This document shows, in pieces, positions 1 to 10,939 of a stretch of 64,000 nt of DNA (positions are counted from its first letter, which is position 1; each line of letters opens with the position of its first letter). A program made the position numbers and the translations under genes. Source of the DNA: Spironucleus salmonicida (lineage: Eukaryota; Fornicata; Diplomonadida; Hexamitidae); assembly GCA_000497125.2 (NCBI GenBank), contig CM035320.1:1571197-1635196 (forward strand), in the 5' to 3' direction. The notes beneath the pieces were generated by a model. It was not told where the DNA came from, made no database searches, and saw only the letters and a list, made by a program, of their open reading frames with translations.

Positions 1-630
1 TTGATCGGTTAAAAGTACGATTGGTAGCGTATATTATTAGCAGTTCTTAGTGTGGGATTTGGAATTATCTATGTACTACTGGACACAGAAACTGCTGGAG
101 CTAAAAATATTATTCTGGGAGATATTTTTGCTTTTGTTGGATGTATTTTATATGCTCTAGGTAGTGTTATAAACTAGATGGGATGCGAGGGTGTTGATTC
201 TGTATGTTTTTTAGCTAATATGGCACCTGGAGCGGTAATAGTTGGAAGCGTTATTTCTGGAGTTTCTGAATACAATTTGTTTTAAACAATTAAGTGGTAG
301 ACATGGTTACTTATTTTAGCTTATGCAGTAGAAATGATGATATTTTACTATATAACCGTACTGTTACTATAAAAAACTGCTGCTGTGTATTTTAATCTTT
401 GCTTATTGGTTAGTAACGTTTATTCGTTTGTAATAGCTATTTTTTTATTCAAAACTACACCTAAATGGTATATTATATTTCCTATAATTGGTTTATTAGC
501 TTGCACAATTTTATATTTTTGGTATGACGATAAAGTAAATAAGAAATTCCTAAAGGATAATGAAATCCTTTAATAACATAGTTATTAATCTCTAAATATA
601 GATGTACAAGAATAAGTGAATGAAAATTGA
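1..630 (+). CDS. SLC35F-type solute carrier, 3' part
   Basis: The frame is open from the first base and ends at TGA 628-630, so the N-terminus lies outside the window; 209 codons are visible. The translation is a chain of hydrophobic helices. Motifs such as GDIFAFVGCILYALGSVIN and the later stretch YFNLCLLVSNVYSF resemble the second half of SLC35F1/F2-type transporters (DUF914 branch of the drug/metabolite transporter superfamily). Members of this group are polytopic membrane proteins, several without a proven substrate. In-frame TAA and TAG codons are read as Gln and fall in loops or polar patches, not in the middle of the helices. The C-terminal tail after about position 520 is hydrophilic and probably cytosolic. 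The family call is by resemblance only; the substrate is unknown. Confidence 0.7.
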
Positions 631-690
631 TTAGTATTATTAAATTAATTATTTTAAATCGCTTGCGAAAAAATTGTTAACTGCTGTTGC

Positions 691-717
691 TTATATATAT
701 AAATATATATATATATT
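691..717. promoter_or_regulatory. TA-repeat box upstream of the zinc-finger gene
   Basis: A run of alternating T and A lies in the 113-base gap between the SLC35F stop and the ATG at 744. Similar AT-only boxes precede most genes here, so it is a candidate core promoter. This is inferred from position and composition. Confidence 0.35.
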
Positions 718-743
718 CCTTTTCAAATTACCACTTCACAAAT

Positions 744-3700
744 ATGTCAGTTGTGAGAAACTTTTAACCATTAACATATCTTGAATTAATCACAGATTAT
801 GCTTATATAGTTATCGATGATGAACTTAGTACATCTGCGAGAAAATAAATTAAGCTAAGACTGTTTTAAGCATATGTCCCAAGAATTTACATTGAAAATA
901 TACCTTTATTAATCAAAGAATCAGGAAAATAACCTATTAGATCTATTATATTAATTTCACAAAACACATCTATTGATACAGCTCCTTTATCATCATTGGA
1001 TTTCAAAATTATTAATGATGATGATATGAATAAACTTTTAACGTAGATAGAAGATTTAGCATAAAGTACTAAAACATGGATTCAAAAGCTTTTTGGTCCA
1101 TTAGCTGATGTATATTCTCACCGACTAAAGCTTAGATAAGTACAACTAGCTACTTAGTTTTATGATCTTCTTTAGTTAGCTACATTGTAATCATCTGAAA
1201 TTAGCGAAGATATATCTCTTGATCATGATATTTAAAAATAACTAAACGAATAAATGAAAATCTACAATTGCATACAGAGAGAATGTATTAAAAATACATT
1301 TTACTAAAATATGATTGCTGCCCTTAAGTAATAATAATAAATATTATAGTCCTAGCAAATAAATTATGCATCTACTTCCAATTTCCTTTAAGTGTAGGAC
1401 TTTGAATAATTATTTGCTCCTAAATCACTAGAATCATTAGAGTGCAAGTAGACGTTAAATAATCACACATTACATTTCTTAACAGGTAAGAGTTTATCGT
1501 ATGATCCTATTTAACTTTAATTTCCCCTTTGTGATGATCCTACTAAGCCTTGGTTTTATATTAACGATGCTAGAATTACTTATAATACTCCTGTAGATAG
1601 TTTACCATATGGGCGTCTTTTGATATAAGGCAATTATCTTAAACAACCTAGCTGTATCCTTCAGAATACAGCACTTGGAGAAGGTGCAGATGAGCTTTCA
1701 TAGAATTATTAAACTTTTGAAACTTCTATTGCTAAAGCATGCCATGCAGTCTCTTAACTTTTAGTTAGCGCAACCAAACATTCTAAAAGAGTTCTAAGCT
1801 TAATTTCTGATGAAATAAAAGCAATTTAAGGTATGGATGTTAAAGATATTCAATTAAATTATTAGGATGGTGACTTTAGTTTGAAAAAATCTAAAGTCTA
1901 TAGAAACACATTAGAAGAAGATGTAGACGATTTTATTATATAAAATTCCGCTTTATTATGCGACATCGGTTATAATAGGGAAAAACTTCCTTGTTATAAA
2001 CAGTATTTAGAATTAAAATTATAAGATTAAAGCTAGTTTACTTATGATTAAAAGTTTATTATGATACTTTGCGACAAGCTATAATTCCCAGATAATTCGA
2101 AGCTGTCTAAATCATGGATTATGGATTTCGATGAAATGTTTTTAGTCAATAGAACTTTCAACGGCTAATCACCAGTTTCCCTTTATACATAAGAAGCGAC
2201 AATCAAACCAACTGATGAAGATGACATTATAACAATACGTCCTAAGTTTATACAGTCTTAGTACTAGCTATCTATCTAAAGAATGAACAGGAAAAGAACA
2301 ACATATGACATGATAGTTTTATTGGGTTAATTCTTATCGTTGGTATCATAGATTGATCCCCTACCTAAAAGATCATACACACACCGCCTTCTGTTTAATG
2401 AAAAGTTAGCATTAAAACATCTTTTTGTTCCTCACGAGATAGCTGAATAATGTGAATAAGAACGTTTAGTTTTATAGTAGAACAACTAAAATAATGTTAA
2501 AAATGCTATCACACCTTAAAACAATAAGTAGTTCTATGATCTAGTAGTTTCAAAAGTAGAGTAAATATCTTCTAGAGATAAATTTGCGAAAACACGTGTT
2601 GCTGAAGATTGTAATCCTGGAGATTGTGCAGTATGCAATGTCAGATTCGATAGCTATAAGTAGCATATATTCAGTTCAGACCATAAAAGATAGTATAGAA
2701 ACATAATGTAATAGAATGAAAATATGCTAGCAGAACTATAGAGATATTAATTAAGATATGATATTGTTTAGGCTTTAAATACTTAATTAAATGCAATAGC
2801 ATGTACTTTGGCATCAGAGATGAATATATCCTGGTCCTAGGCAATCACTGCTATCAATGAGTCAATTAGAGCGGTAGGTGGCTAGTTTTAACTAGATACG
2901 GAAGATGCACCTCGTGCAGGATCTCCAACCTGCAAATCTAATCAATTTGCTCATTGGAGAGAAGACTAATGCCTTAGAAGATAAAGTATGTTAGAAAATG
3001 TTTTAACATCAGGGCAAAGCAGAAAATCCGGATATAAGAGAATAAAAGCATGTGCTGGATCATTTTTAGTATGTGTTTTAGGGGTAGAGAAAAATAGAGT
3101 TAAGTGTATCGAATAATTTTTATAGGATTAGTTCTCAGTATAATAAAAAGAGAATACATTTAGTAAAAATTTAATTGATTATATGTATTACGAGTATATT
3201 GATGAACCTAACCAGTTTGAAAAAGGGTAGGTAAGAATTGTCTTGAAAAACGATCCTCAATATTGGTTCCACTAACCTGGCTATAATAAGTTGCTAAATA
3301 TAGCATATATCACTTTACTATGTAGAGCAGCACAAGGTATGCCTCTTACTGCGGAGACCAAATAAGACTAGTATATTGACTTAGAAGAAACCAAATTTTA
3401 AAATGATGCTTATTTGTTATAAATTAGTAACTATCTTTCAGATTGCTTCCCTTAAATTGATGGTGTAGTGTATCAATAAGCTCTTACAAAATTATAAGAA
3501 AAGAGATTTCTATAATCGGGCCCTAAGCAGTCGTTGTAATAGCCTACGGCATCCCTAGATGTAATGAAACTAGATATTAAGAGCTTAAAATAAGAGCTCG
3601 CTGATATTGAAATTGGCCATATTCCAAAAACGGATAGTATCATTAGAATCGCCAAGACAATTATTCAAATATAGGAGGATAAATAAATATCTACACAATA

Positions 3701-5195
3701 ACTTTATTAAAAGGCTATTGAGTAATTCAAATCTAAATAATTACCAGATATCCACCCGAGAATACAACCAGCTATTTAAGAGTTTGTCAACGGTAATACA
3801 ATTACAGATTTATCAACCATTTCATTTAAAAATCCTGAAAATTACGAAGAAAGCGACAGTTGTGAACTGGAAGTAACTCCTTATAGAGTTAAATTGCCTC
3901 AGTTCAATATTTTTGATCCATTAATTAAAAAGAACGACGAGTTAGTTTAAACTGTTATAGACTAGTTGAATACTGAATAGTCAAAGCTTTAAAATATTTC
4001 ATCTGCTGTTAAACAAGAAGGAGTTAAGCCTGGAAACTATCCATAATAATTCCAATAAATACTTCATTCTCCTAATCACAGAATCGCAGAAATTGGTGTC
4101 ACAAACTCATTACTAGAGTGTTCTAATACATTGATATAGAAAATCTTCTAACAAGCTTCTGAAACACTATAAATCTCATTGTCTGCTTTTGTTTATCATA
4201 CGAACTAAGAGTATGCAGGTACTAACACTCTACAAACTTTTGAGCCCATAACCAATGACAAAAACTATCTTCTTGACGAAGTTAAACCCCACATTTTATC
4301 AGAAGTTTAACGTGCAAATTCTTGTGTCAGACACGAGAAATCACCATCTAAAGTTCACAGATCAATCCGTGCGAACTCAATTTGTACAAGAGATTGCAAT
4401 TTAGACCCAGAGTAAGTCTCACTTTACTACTTACGCAACGCTGACTATACACCTTAATTCACTGACTCCTTATCAACTGTATCGTCGCCACAAATGGTCA
4501 CAGTCGGAGAGCAGTCTACCAACATCGCATATTCTACAGTTTTAGCTGACAATTATGTTTCAGCGAACTACGAGCAGCAGTCAACACCAGAAGCTCTAAA
4601 ATTGAACAACAAACCCATTATCGCCTCCCCAATCCTCTCAACGTCATCCCACTACCAATTCTACAGACAAATGTTGCCTGAAAATTTTGACCAGCTCGCC
4701 ACGAAGCAGCAGAAGATGCTACTGCGCCAGTTCATTCCAATTTCAGAGTCTCAAATTTCTGCCGTTTACGCCACCCTGGCGACGGTCTATGGCGGTTTCT
4801 CGCAAATGATCGAAATTACGGTCCAGTTCTGGAAGAGCTCAGCGGACGCGATTTTGGGCAGTTCGAGCTCAGTGCACACCATTTTGCACGAGAAACACTA
4901 CGGTTTAAACATCGCTGATATCGCAAGTGTAACGCTGATCGGGCTGACAGCCAGGAGCAAGCTTTTGCAGGAGAAGGCCGAGGCCGATAAAAGGGAGAGG
5001 AAACTGAGAATTGCTAGCAAGCAGGTCAACAGGTGCGTGCCGCCAGATGGCATTGTGGACAAGAGGATCATCGAGGACGCGTTTTCGGTTAGGGAGGAAA
5101 TCGATGTAAAGGTCGTCAAAAATGAAGGTTTCGCTGACAAGCTTAACTGCGACATCATAATTGGTGGTATTTACGGACTGAACGGGACTGAGTGA
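744..5195 (+). CDS. Large protein with a DBF4-type zinc finger
   Basis: One open frame of 1483 codons runs from ATG 744 to TGA 5193-5195 when TAR is Gln. Near residues 623-650 it carries the motif PGDCAVCNVRFDSYKQHIFS followed by SDH. The ligands C628, C631, H641 and H647 are spaced C-x2-C-x9-H-x5-H, as in the DBF4-type zinc finger of the regulatory subunit of the Cdc7 (DDK) kinase. Known Dbf4 proteins are much shorter, and no BRCT-like region was recognised here, so it may be an unrelated protein sharing the finger. The rest is polar and Gln-rich without recognised domains. The last 230 codons or so (about 4500-5195) are clearly richer in G+C than the remainder and include a Lys/Glu-rich helical stretch. 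It is likely nuclear; the role is inferred. Confidence 0.6.
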
Positions 5196-5360
5196 AGGAT
5201 GGGTGATTTTTAGGGCTAGTTTAAAAAAATCAGATCGGGGTCATAAGATACTTGAAGATTTGAAAAATAGGAAAAATAAGATCGGAAAATTCAATTTTCG
5301 TAAAGTTAATATATTATTTTATATAAATTAGAATATAATGTTTATACTAGAAGCTTTATG

Positions 5361-5380
5361 TTATTATATAATATAGTATA
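5361..5380. promoter_or_regulatory. AT-only core promoter candidate
   Basis: TTATTATATAATATAGTATA lies about 20 bases before the ATG at 5402. It is one of the clearest examples of the TATTATA/ATAATA box found before many genes in this window. Confidence 0.4.
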
Positions 5381-5401
5381 CATATAGCTTTATAAATCAA
5401 A

Positions 5402-6286
5402 ATGAACCAAACTGCATATGAGATTCTCAACGTTAAATTTGAAGATGAAAATAGCGAAATTTCATATGATAACAAGAACTATATGTAATCCATAGCTTAT
5501 AAAGCAATTAATAGCAAAACAGCTAGGAAGTTTTATGAATTAACCAAGCAAGTTAAAATAGATGTAACAAAAGTTTCAGCACTCCTAGCTGACAACCAAT
5601 TAACCTGGCAAAAAGACGCACCTCACTACTTCAATGCCTGGGTAGATACTATTGAGAACAAGCCAATTAAGCTTGAATATAAACATATTTCGCTTATCGA
5701 TAAGGAGTCTTTCGGTACAAACTAGACACTATAGTTCACGTTTTATGTTGATATATCACTTAAAGTGGACAACTAAATCATGGAAAAGAAGATTAAAATG
5801 AGTAATAAGCAGTCTATTACTTCATCCAAGTAGATAACATTCCAAATTCCATATATCAGAACTAACGCTAATATAAACGCAGCTTTTCCTAAATCTGATC
5901 CTCTTACTGAGCTTTTACCAGATTTGCAGTTTATGTAAAACTCGCTTTTTAGAGCCAAACCAACTGATTCTGAGGAGGATATTGACATTAAAGAATACAA
6001 AGAAGAAATTTCAATGGTATTAACAGCGTAGCTTGTTGAATTTTATGATTTATTAGTTTGCAAATTTAGTGTTTTCAAGCCTGAAACTTTTGAGATTGGG
6101 TTGGACTGCTAGTTCAAAAAATGTGAAATGATTTATAATAATTGCATCGTTTAAAATTATAAACTCGATAAGACACCGAGATTTTTGATTATGAATTTGG
6201 TGAATGGTGGAATCGTGGGTCAGAAGGGTGAGAGCAAGACGAAATAGCTTATTTAAGGTTTTTTGAGAAAAAATGAAAAGGAATGA
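5402..6286 (+). CDS. Hypothetical protein, 294 aa
   Basis: ATG 5402 to TGA 6284-6286. No family was recognised. The protein is soluble-looking, with a mixed alpha/beta pattern, an acidic patch near residues 190-205 (DSEEDIDIKEYKEE) and three cysteines close together (about residues 240-255, CQFKKCEMIYNNC) that could bind metal or form a disulphide. There is no signal peptide or clear membrane segment. The gene lies between two other plus-strand genes with its own AT-rich box, so it is probably independently transcribed. The frame contains several TAA/TAG codons, all readable as Gln. It is real by length, by the clean ATG after an AT box and by codon pattern; the function is unknown. Confidence 0.7.
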
Positions 6287-6585
6287 AAAATTATTCATTT
6301 CACTAAGAAATTTAATAGCTAATCATTTGTATATAACGAATTTGCTACTTGATCATAGATTCTAGCATATTAAGCTGTAAATATAGTAATTTTAGTAACC
6401 TGCTTGCTGGTTAGTTCAGTTTAGTTGAGTGGAATAAAATATTTGAAAGCAAGATTAGTTATCTCCTATTCATATTTTCTAAGTAGATCTTGCTAAAGGG
6501 CATTTTTGAAATTTGCTAAAAGTGACATTTACTTTGTATATTCTATTTATACAATTATATAATAAAGATATTATATATACGAAAA
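6287..6585. other. Intergenic stretch
   Basis: About 300 bases without a convincing frame on either strand. It ends in AT-only boxes (about 6551-6580) just before the next ATG at 6586. Confidence 0.5.
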
Positions 6586-7413
6586 ATGATTATCTTATTA
6601 GCATGGATGTAGTAATTTCCTTAATCAGAGTTTTACTTCTCTAATAAAATTGTTATTATAGAAAAAGAACCAGTTTTTAATTTTACGAATTTTGATAGGA
6701 AAAATATAAGTTGTTTTTCAAATACTAAGCATTCTTAATTTTAATATTAAAAACCTGATTTTACACAGAATATACCCAAATTGATAGATTCAGTTATGGA
6801 TGATATAAATATTACTTCTTTTTCTGATACATATTTCCTACATTTTAACAAAACTATCTTTAATTTAAACTTTTCTCATTTCAAAGTACCCTAATTTTAA
6901 AAATTAAAAATAGAAGTAAATTATAATGGAGAAATATTATCATAAGAACAATCTTGGATGTATGCTGTTGCAGGATTGGTGCAGATATAAGGAGTTAAAC
7001 ATCAAAAATATCAATTGTTCGAAAATGAGTAACCAGTTGATCTAGATTTGGAGGAGTTTGCAAAATACTAAAAAGATTTAGATATTATTAGACCTAGAAC
7101 TACATATTGGAGATAACAATAAGATTATTACTAGACTAATAAAATGGCGTTTAAAAATAGATTAATTGACTCATAAGTGGAACATGTTTATATAACTTAA
7201 TTTAATTTTGATGATATTGTGGTGTAGATTATAGGCGTATGTATGCCTAACTTTTCTAATTCCAACTAAATGAATTGCGAGATAGTAAATTTCTCAAGCA
7301 TAGGTGATAAGGTGGAAATAACATTAGGTTGCTAAAGATTATGCCAAATTGAAAGACTTTATTAAAGTGTATTTAGAAACTCATTAAGTGTTGATTTAAA
7401 TATTTGTTAGTGA
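6586..7413 (+). CDS. Hypothetical protein, 275 aa
   Basis: ATG 6586 to TGA 7411-7413, preceded by two AT-only boxes within 35 bases. No family was recognised. The N-terminal eight residues are hydrophobic (MIILLAWM) but too short for a certain signal peptide. The middle has a conserved-looking block with Trp and Pro residues (RPRTTYWRQQQDYY near residues 165-180), and the last third carries scattered cysteines (VCMPNF, MNCEIVNF, LGCQRLCQ). The stop context is TAGTGATTC. The coding strand is supported by length, start context and absence of TGA. Location and role are unknown. Confidence 0.65.
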
Positions 7414-7472
7414 TTCATTTACTGGTAGATACTATAATATTATTTCATTATTTTTAACTTTTCAGTCTAATA

Positions 7473-8201
7473 ATGAAAAATAATGTATGTATTTTAACTG
7501 GATAAATAGGATGCGGGAAATCAACCATAGCGTAAAAACTAAATACATTAGGATACAATGTTTTCGATGCTGATGATATTGTTCGATTTTTGTAATAGCC
7601 AGGACAATATTGTTATAATTAGATTGTTAAAAATTTTTAAAACATAGTATTAGAGGATAAGTAATTAGATCGCAAGCAAATATCACAGTAGGTGTTTGGA
7701 CCCTAAAACATGGAAAAATTATAGCTTTTAAATAAGATTGTTCATCCTTAAGTTAATAAGTAAATTAAAAAAATATTGTTCTTTAATATTTTTAAATTAA
7801 AAATACTATCAGGCATTCCTTAAGATTGTATTTACAATCGATATAACAAGGCTTTAATAGTGGTTATACCTTTATGGCTTGAGTAATCAAAGAAAACAAT
7901 TTTCCCTGTATTTGATATCTAGCTATCTAGTTAAGAGGAGCAAATTAAAAGGTTACTAAATCGTGGGCATTCTCATTAAGATGCAGTAAATCGAATTAAA
8001 GCATAAATGAGTTTTGATGAGAGGAGAAAAAGAGCAAATCGTGTGTTTATTAATGATAGTCCAGATACGAATATTTTAGTTTAATAATTGTCTTAATATA
8101 TAAATAATTATTAAGGAGGAACATTGTATACTATTTATTAACACATAACATAGATTATATTTATTCTACTGGTCGTTATTGTCTATTTAGTGATTTTTTG
8201 A
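7473..8201 (+). CDS. coaE: Dephospho-CoA kinase with C-terminal membrane anchor
   Basis: The 242-residue protein phosphorylates dephospho-CoA at the ribose 3' position, the last step of CoA synthesis. The P-loop is GQIGCGKST (residues 10-18). The family's DADDIVR motif follows at 32-38, then NKIVHP and the late motif QMSFDERRKRANRVFINDS, which matches the Q..E.R...AD.VI.N.G element of CoaE. The core therefore has the usual length of about 200 residues. Unusually, residues from about 218 to the end form a very hydrophobic helix ending LLVVIVYLVIF, with no residues after it. This is a typical tail-anchor arrangement, which suggests that the enzyme sits on the cytosolic face of a membrane. Family assignment is firm; the membrane location is inferred from sequence. 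Confidence 0.88.
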
Positions 8202-8347
8202 TATGACTCTTATAGTAAACTGTTTTTGGCTTCATCATTTCAATACTGAAGCAACAGTATTGCTCATTTAATCAATTTTTTACAAATCATAAACAAATTT
8301 AGATGATTTAGTATCTCTATATATTGTATACAAAAATATTAATCACT

Positions 8348-8836
8348 ATGGAAAATAATGAAATAAAAATATAAATGGCGGAAAATGCGAATCTGTTACA
8401 CGAAATATCCTGCTAGCAATAATTAGATATACTAACAGTAAAACATGCTACACAGGTATAATAATATTAAGATAAAATCAGCATATTAAATGCATAATTA
8501 GAAGCGAAACAACAGCTTATTGACGTTCTAATCAATCCGAACAATATAGATTTTCTGCCAGAAAGTCTTGAAAATTCATCATATGAGCAAGCTAAATTGC
8601 CTAGCGAGGATCTCCCTCTTTAGTAGAATTTAGAGCGCCAGCGTGAGTTATTTTTTGAGCTCCAGGCGATGGATTCCCACAGTTCTGATTAACCTGACTA
8701 TTTTTCAGAAAAAATATCTCTTATTAGCTCCAAACTAGATCTGCTTGAATCTCAATAGCAGGGCGTTGAAGAATCTAAAACTATCATCCAGGCCAAAATT
8801 CAAAAGGATGAACTATCGCTAGACGAGCTGAAGTGA
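8348..8836 (+). CDS. Small coiled-coil protein, 162 aa
   Basis: ATG 8348 to TGA 8834-8836. It is almost entirely polar and helical, with Gln, Glu, Leu and Lys in heptad-like spacing from about residue 10 to 60 and again from 115 to 160, so a coiled coil is likely. The central part (70-110) is acidic with Ser and Pro. No enzyme motif or membrane segment is seen. G+C rises towards the 3' end and stays high across the convergent neighbour, whose stop lies only 10 bases away. It could be a cytoskeletal or basal-body component by type, but nothing in the sequence proves that. Confidence 0.65.
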
Positions 8837-8846
8837 GGTATTTCTG

Positions 8847-9947
8847 TCACGGCTTTTCTCCCTGCATTTCTGCGAGCAGCTCCTCGACAGTAAAATTGTC
8901 ACTGCCCTCCTCCTCCGCGAGCTGATTTATCAGCTCCATCCGGCGGCTTTCTCTCGACTGACCAGCATTTTAAATCTGCTTGATTAGCCCGTCCAAAATC
9001 TGGCCAGTTTGAGCCTGCTGCTGCTCCAGTTCAGCATTTTGACCCACTTGACAGTTCGCCGTCAAGTTTTCAGGCTTTTCATCCTAGAAAGTCACTGCCT
9101 CGTCCCCGCCTACTCCACATGATGCGGTTTGCTTCTTGTCGTCGTCCTGGAAAAGGTCATACTCAGATTATATGTCGTTCTGGAGGTTACTTTTTGGTTC
9201 CACCTGCGGTTGACTCATGAAGTTTGGGATTTTGGATAGATCTACCTGCTGCTAATCTTCCGGCGCAGCAGTCTCAAAGCCACAGTTCGAGTCAACTTAA
9301 TCATACACAATATCATACTTTTTTACTGGTGCTTCTTCAGTCACCTGCGTCAAAGAATCGCTTTTTGCGCTTTGGTTTCGAGCCTGTTAGAGTTCTGATG
9401 CTACTTTGTAGCCACCCTACGAACGTATGACATCTCGGGGAGCAATTTACGATGTTAGCATTTAAGCTTTGGCTTCCTCAGCGCGCTGTAGAACTTATCT
9501 TGTCAGGTCATCGGCTTTGGAGGTAAAATTGACATCTATTACTCCAAGTTTCCCTACAGCCTTCGCATAAAGCGAGTTACAGTTATCGCTCAGCTGATTA
9601 AGTGGCTATGCTGGCTTTTTGGTTGGCGTGGCTTCGCGTTTGAATTTCATTTATTACGCGATTTCGTGTGATAGCTGAGGCTTCGCCGTAGATTATCGCG
9701 GAGTAGTTTTAATGGTTTTTGTAGGAATAATTTGACCAATTCCTGAAATAGTTATTTTTGACTGCTGCTGGGAGAATGAAGTGGCTTACGTTGTTTGTAT
9801 TTTTGGTGGTTTAGCTTGGCTCTAAGCGGGGTATTGGGCCTTCATTTGCAAGAGTTATTTTTCCATTTAAAGTATCTCTTGTTCATGCTGCTTTGTCTTA
9901 GCCTACTCGGATTTGAGACCTATTTTTGCAGCAGACGTTGGGAACAT
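8847..9947 (-). CDS. Hypothetical low-complexity protein, 366 aa, GC-rich gene
   Basis: Read on the minus strand from ATG 9947 to TGA ending at 8847. The start (MFPTSAAKIGLKS) is followed by a Gln/Lys/Glu coiled-coil stretch (about residues 15-50), then a basic Pro/Thr/Ser/Lys-rich linker and a long acidic, Gln-rich C-terminal half ending in a probable helical segment (MELINQLAEEEGSDNFTVEE). No family was recognised. The gene is much richer in G+C than its neighbours and uses CAG for Gln more often than they do. It ends tail-to-tail with the preceding gene, with 10 bases between the stops. Start choice: the first ATG in the open frame, close to the divergent promoter region. Confidence 0.65.
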
Positions 9948-10050
9948 TAAAATAAATTTTGGTATTTATAGATTAAAATATAATAAATTTTACAAGAATT
10001 ATTTTAAAAATTATATAAATATAATATTATAATAACGCAGGAAGGCGAAA
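9948..10050. promoter_or_regulatory. Divergent promoter region
   Basis: The 103 bases between two divergent starts are almost pure A+T, including TTATATAAATATAATATTAT near 10011-10030. It probably serves both the minus-strand gene and the plus-strand gene starting at 10051. Confidence 0.4.
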
Positions 10051-10905
10051 ATGAGCTAAAATTCAGGATTTAATTAGTTTGTTACAAGGTCGGCTAATAA
10101 CTTAAATCAGAAAATTTACATCATTTATCTAGTCGCTCTATCTGTTTCTGTTTTCATTATATCATACTTGTATGTCTAAACTGTTTAGATGATTCCAGCA
10201 TCGAAAAATTTTAAAAACCTTATACCTAAATTTTCATACTCATTTAGATTACCATAAATTTCAATTTAGACAATTTATCCTGATTTCCGTGGTTACATTG
10301 TATATTCATGCCCTGCAATGTAAATAGATTTTGAACACCCTGTATAATCATAAGTTTTGCTTAAATACGCACCAGATAACAAACATTTTCATTTTTAAGT
10401 TACTAATGGTACTATATTATCATTAATTTTTGATAGAAATGGTGCATCTGATAGATAAAATGTCGTTGTGATGAAAGATTAGGAATTTATTGGTAATACA
10501 GATAACATTATATGTGAATTGATTTCTTGTAATTTTGTGATCTCTTCTGTATTAAATGCTAAACATGATGTATTATTAACTGTTAATTCTTTTCAGATAC
10601 TAACAAATAACTGTAATAAAATTGAATCTACTCAAGTACATCATATTCTAAATCCTGAAAGAAATTATTGTTCTTACTTTGTTAATCTACATCCATAAAA
10701 TTATGTAGTGTTTAATGAAATTTTCGAATAAAGTATTTGGGGGATGTAAAAAGGTAATGGGTTTGATATTTATAGATTAGTGAAAAATGACGACGGGCTT
10801 AATTTTTTAACATTAAGTTTATGTGGTCTTAGTATATTTTTGGTGATTGGAGGTGTAGGACATGCACTAATTAAATCAATTGTTGATAATGTGAAGGTAG
10901 ACTGA
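10051..10905 (+). CDS. Two-pass membrane protein with a large extracytoplasmic domain
   Basis: 284 codons, ATG 10051 to TGA 10903-10905. A first membrane helix (about residues 22-43, IYIIYLVALSVSVFIISYLY) is followed by a domain of about 200 residues rich in beta-type sequence with several cysteines, and a second helix near residues 252-272 (FLTLSLCGLSIFLVIGG). The C-terminal tail is short and basic/acidic. This TM-ectodomain-TM layout recalls CDC50/TMEM30 or ERGIC-type proteins, but no diagnostic motif of either was found, so the family is left open. The central domain probably faces the ER or vesicle lumen or the outside. It converges on the repeat gene downstream, with 34 bases between the stops. 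Confidence 0.7.
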
Positions 10906-10939
10906 TTTATATATTTAAATTTATGTATTAAATCAGAAT

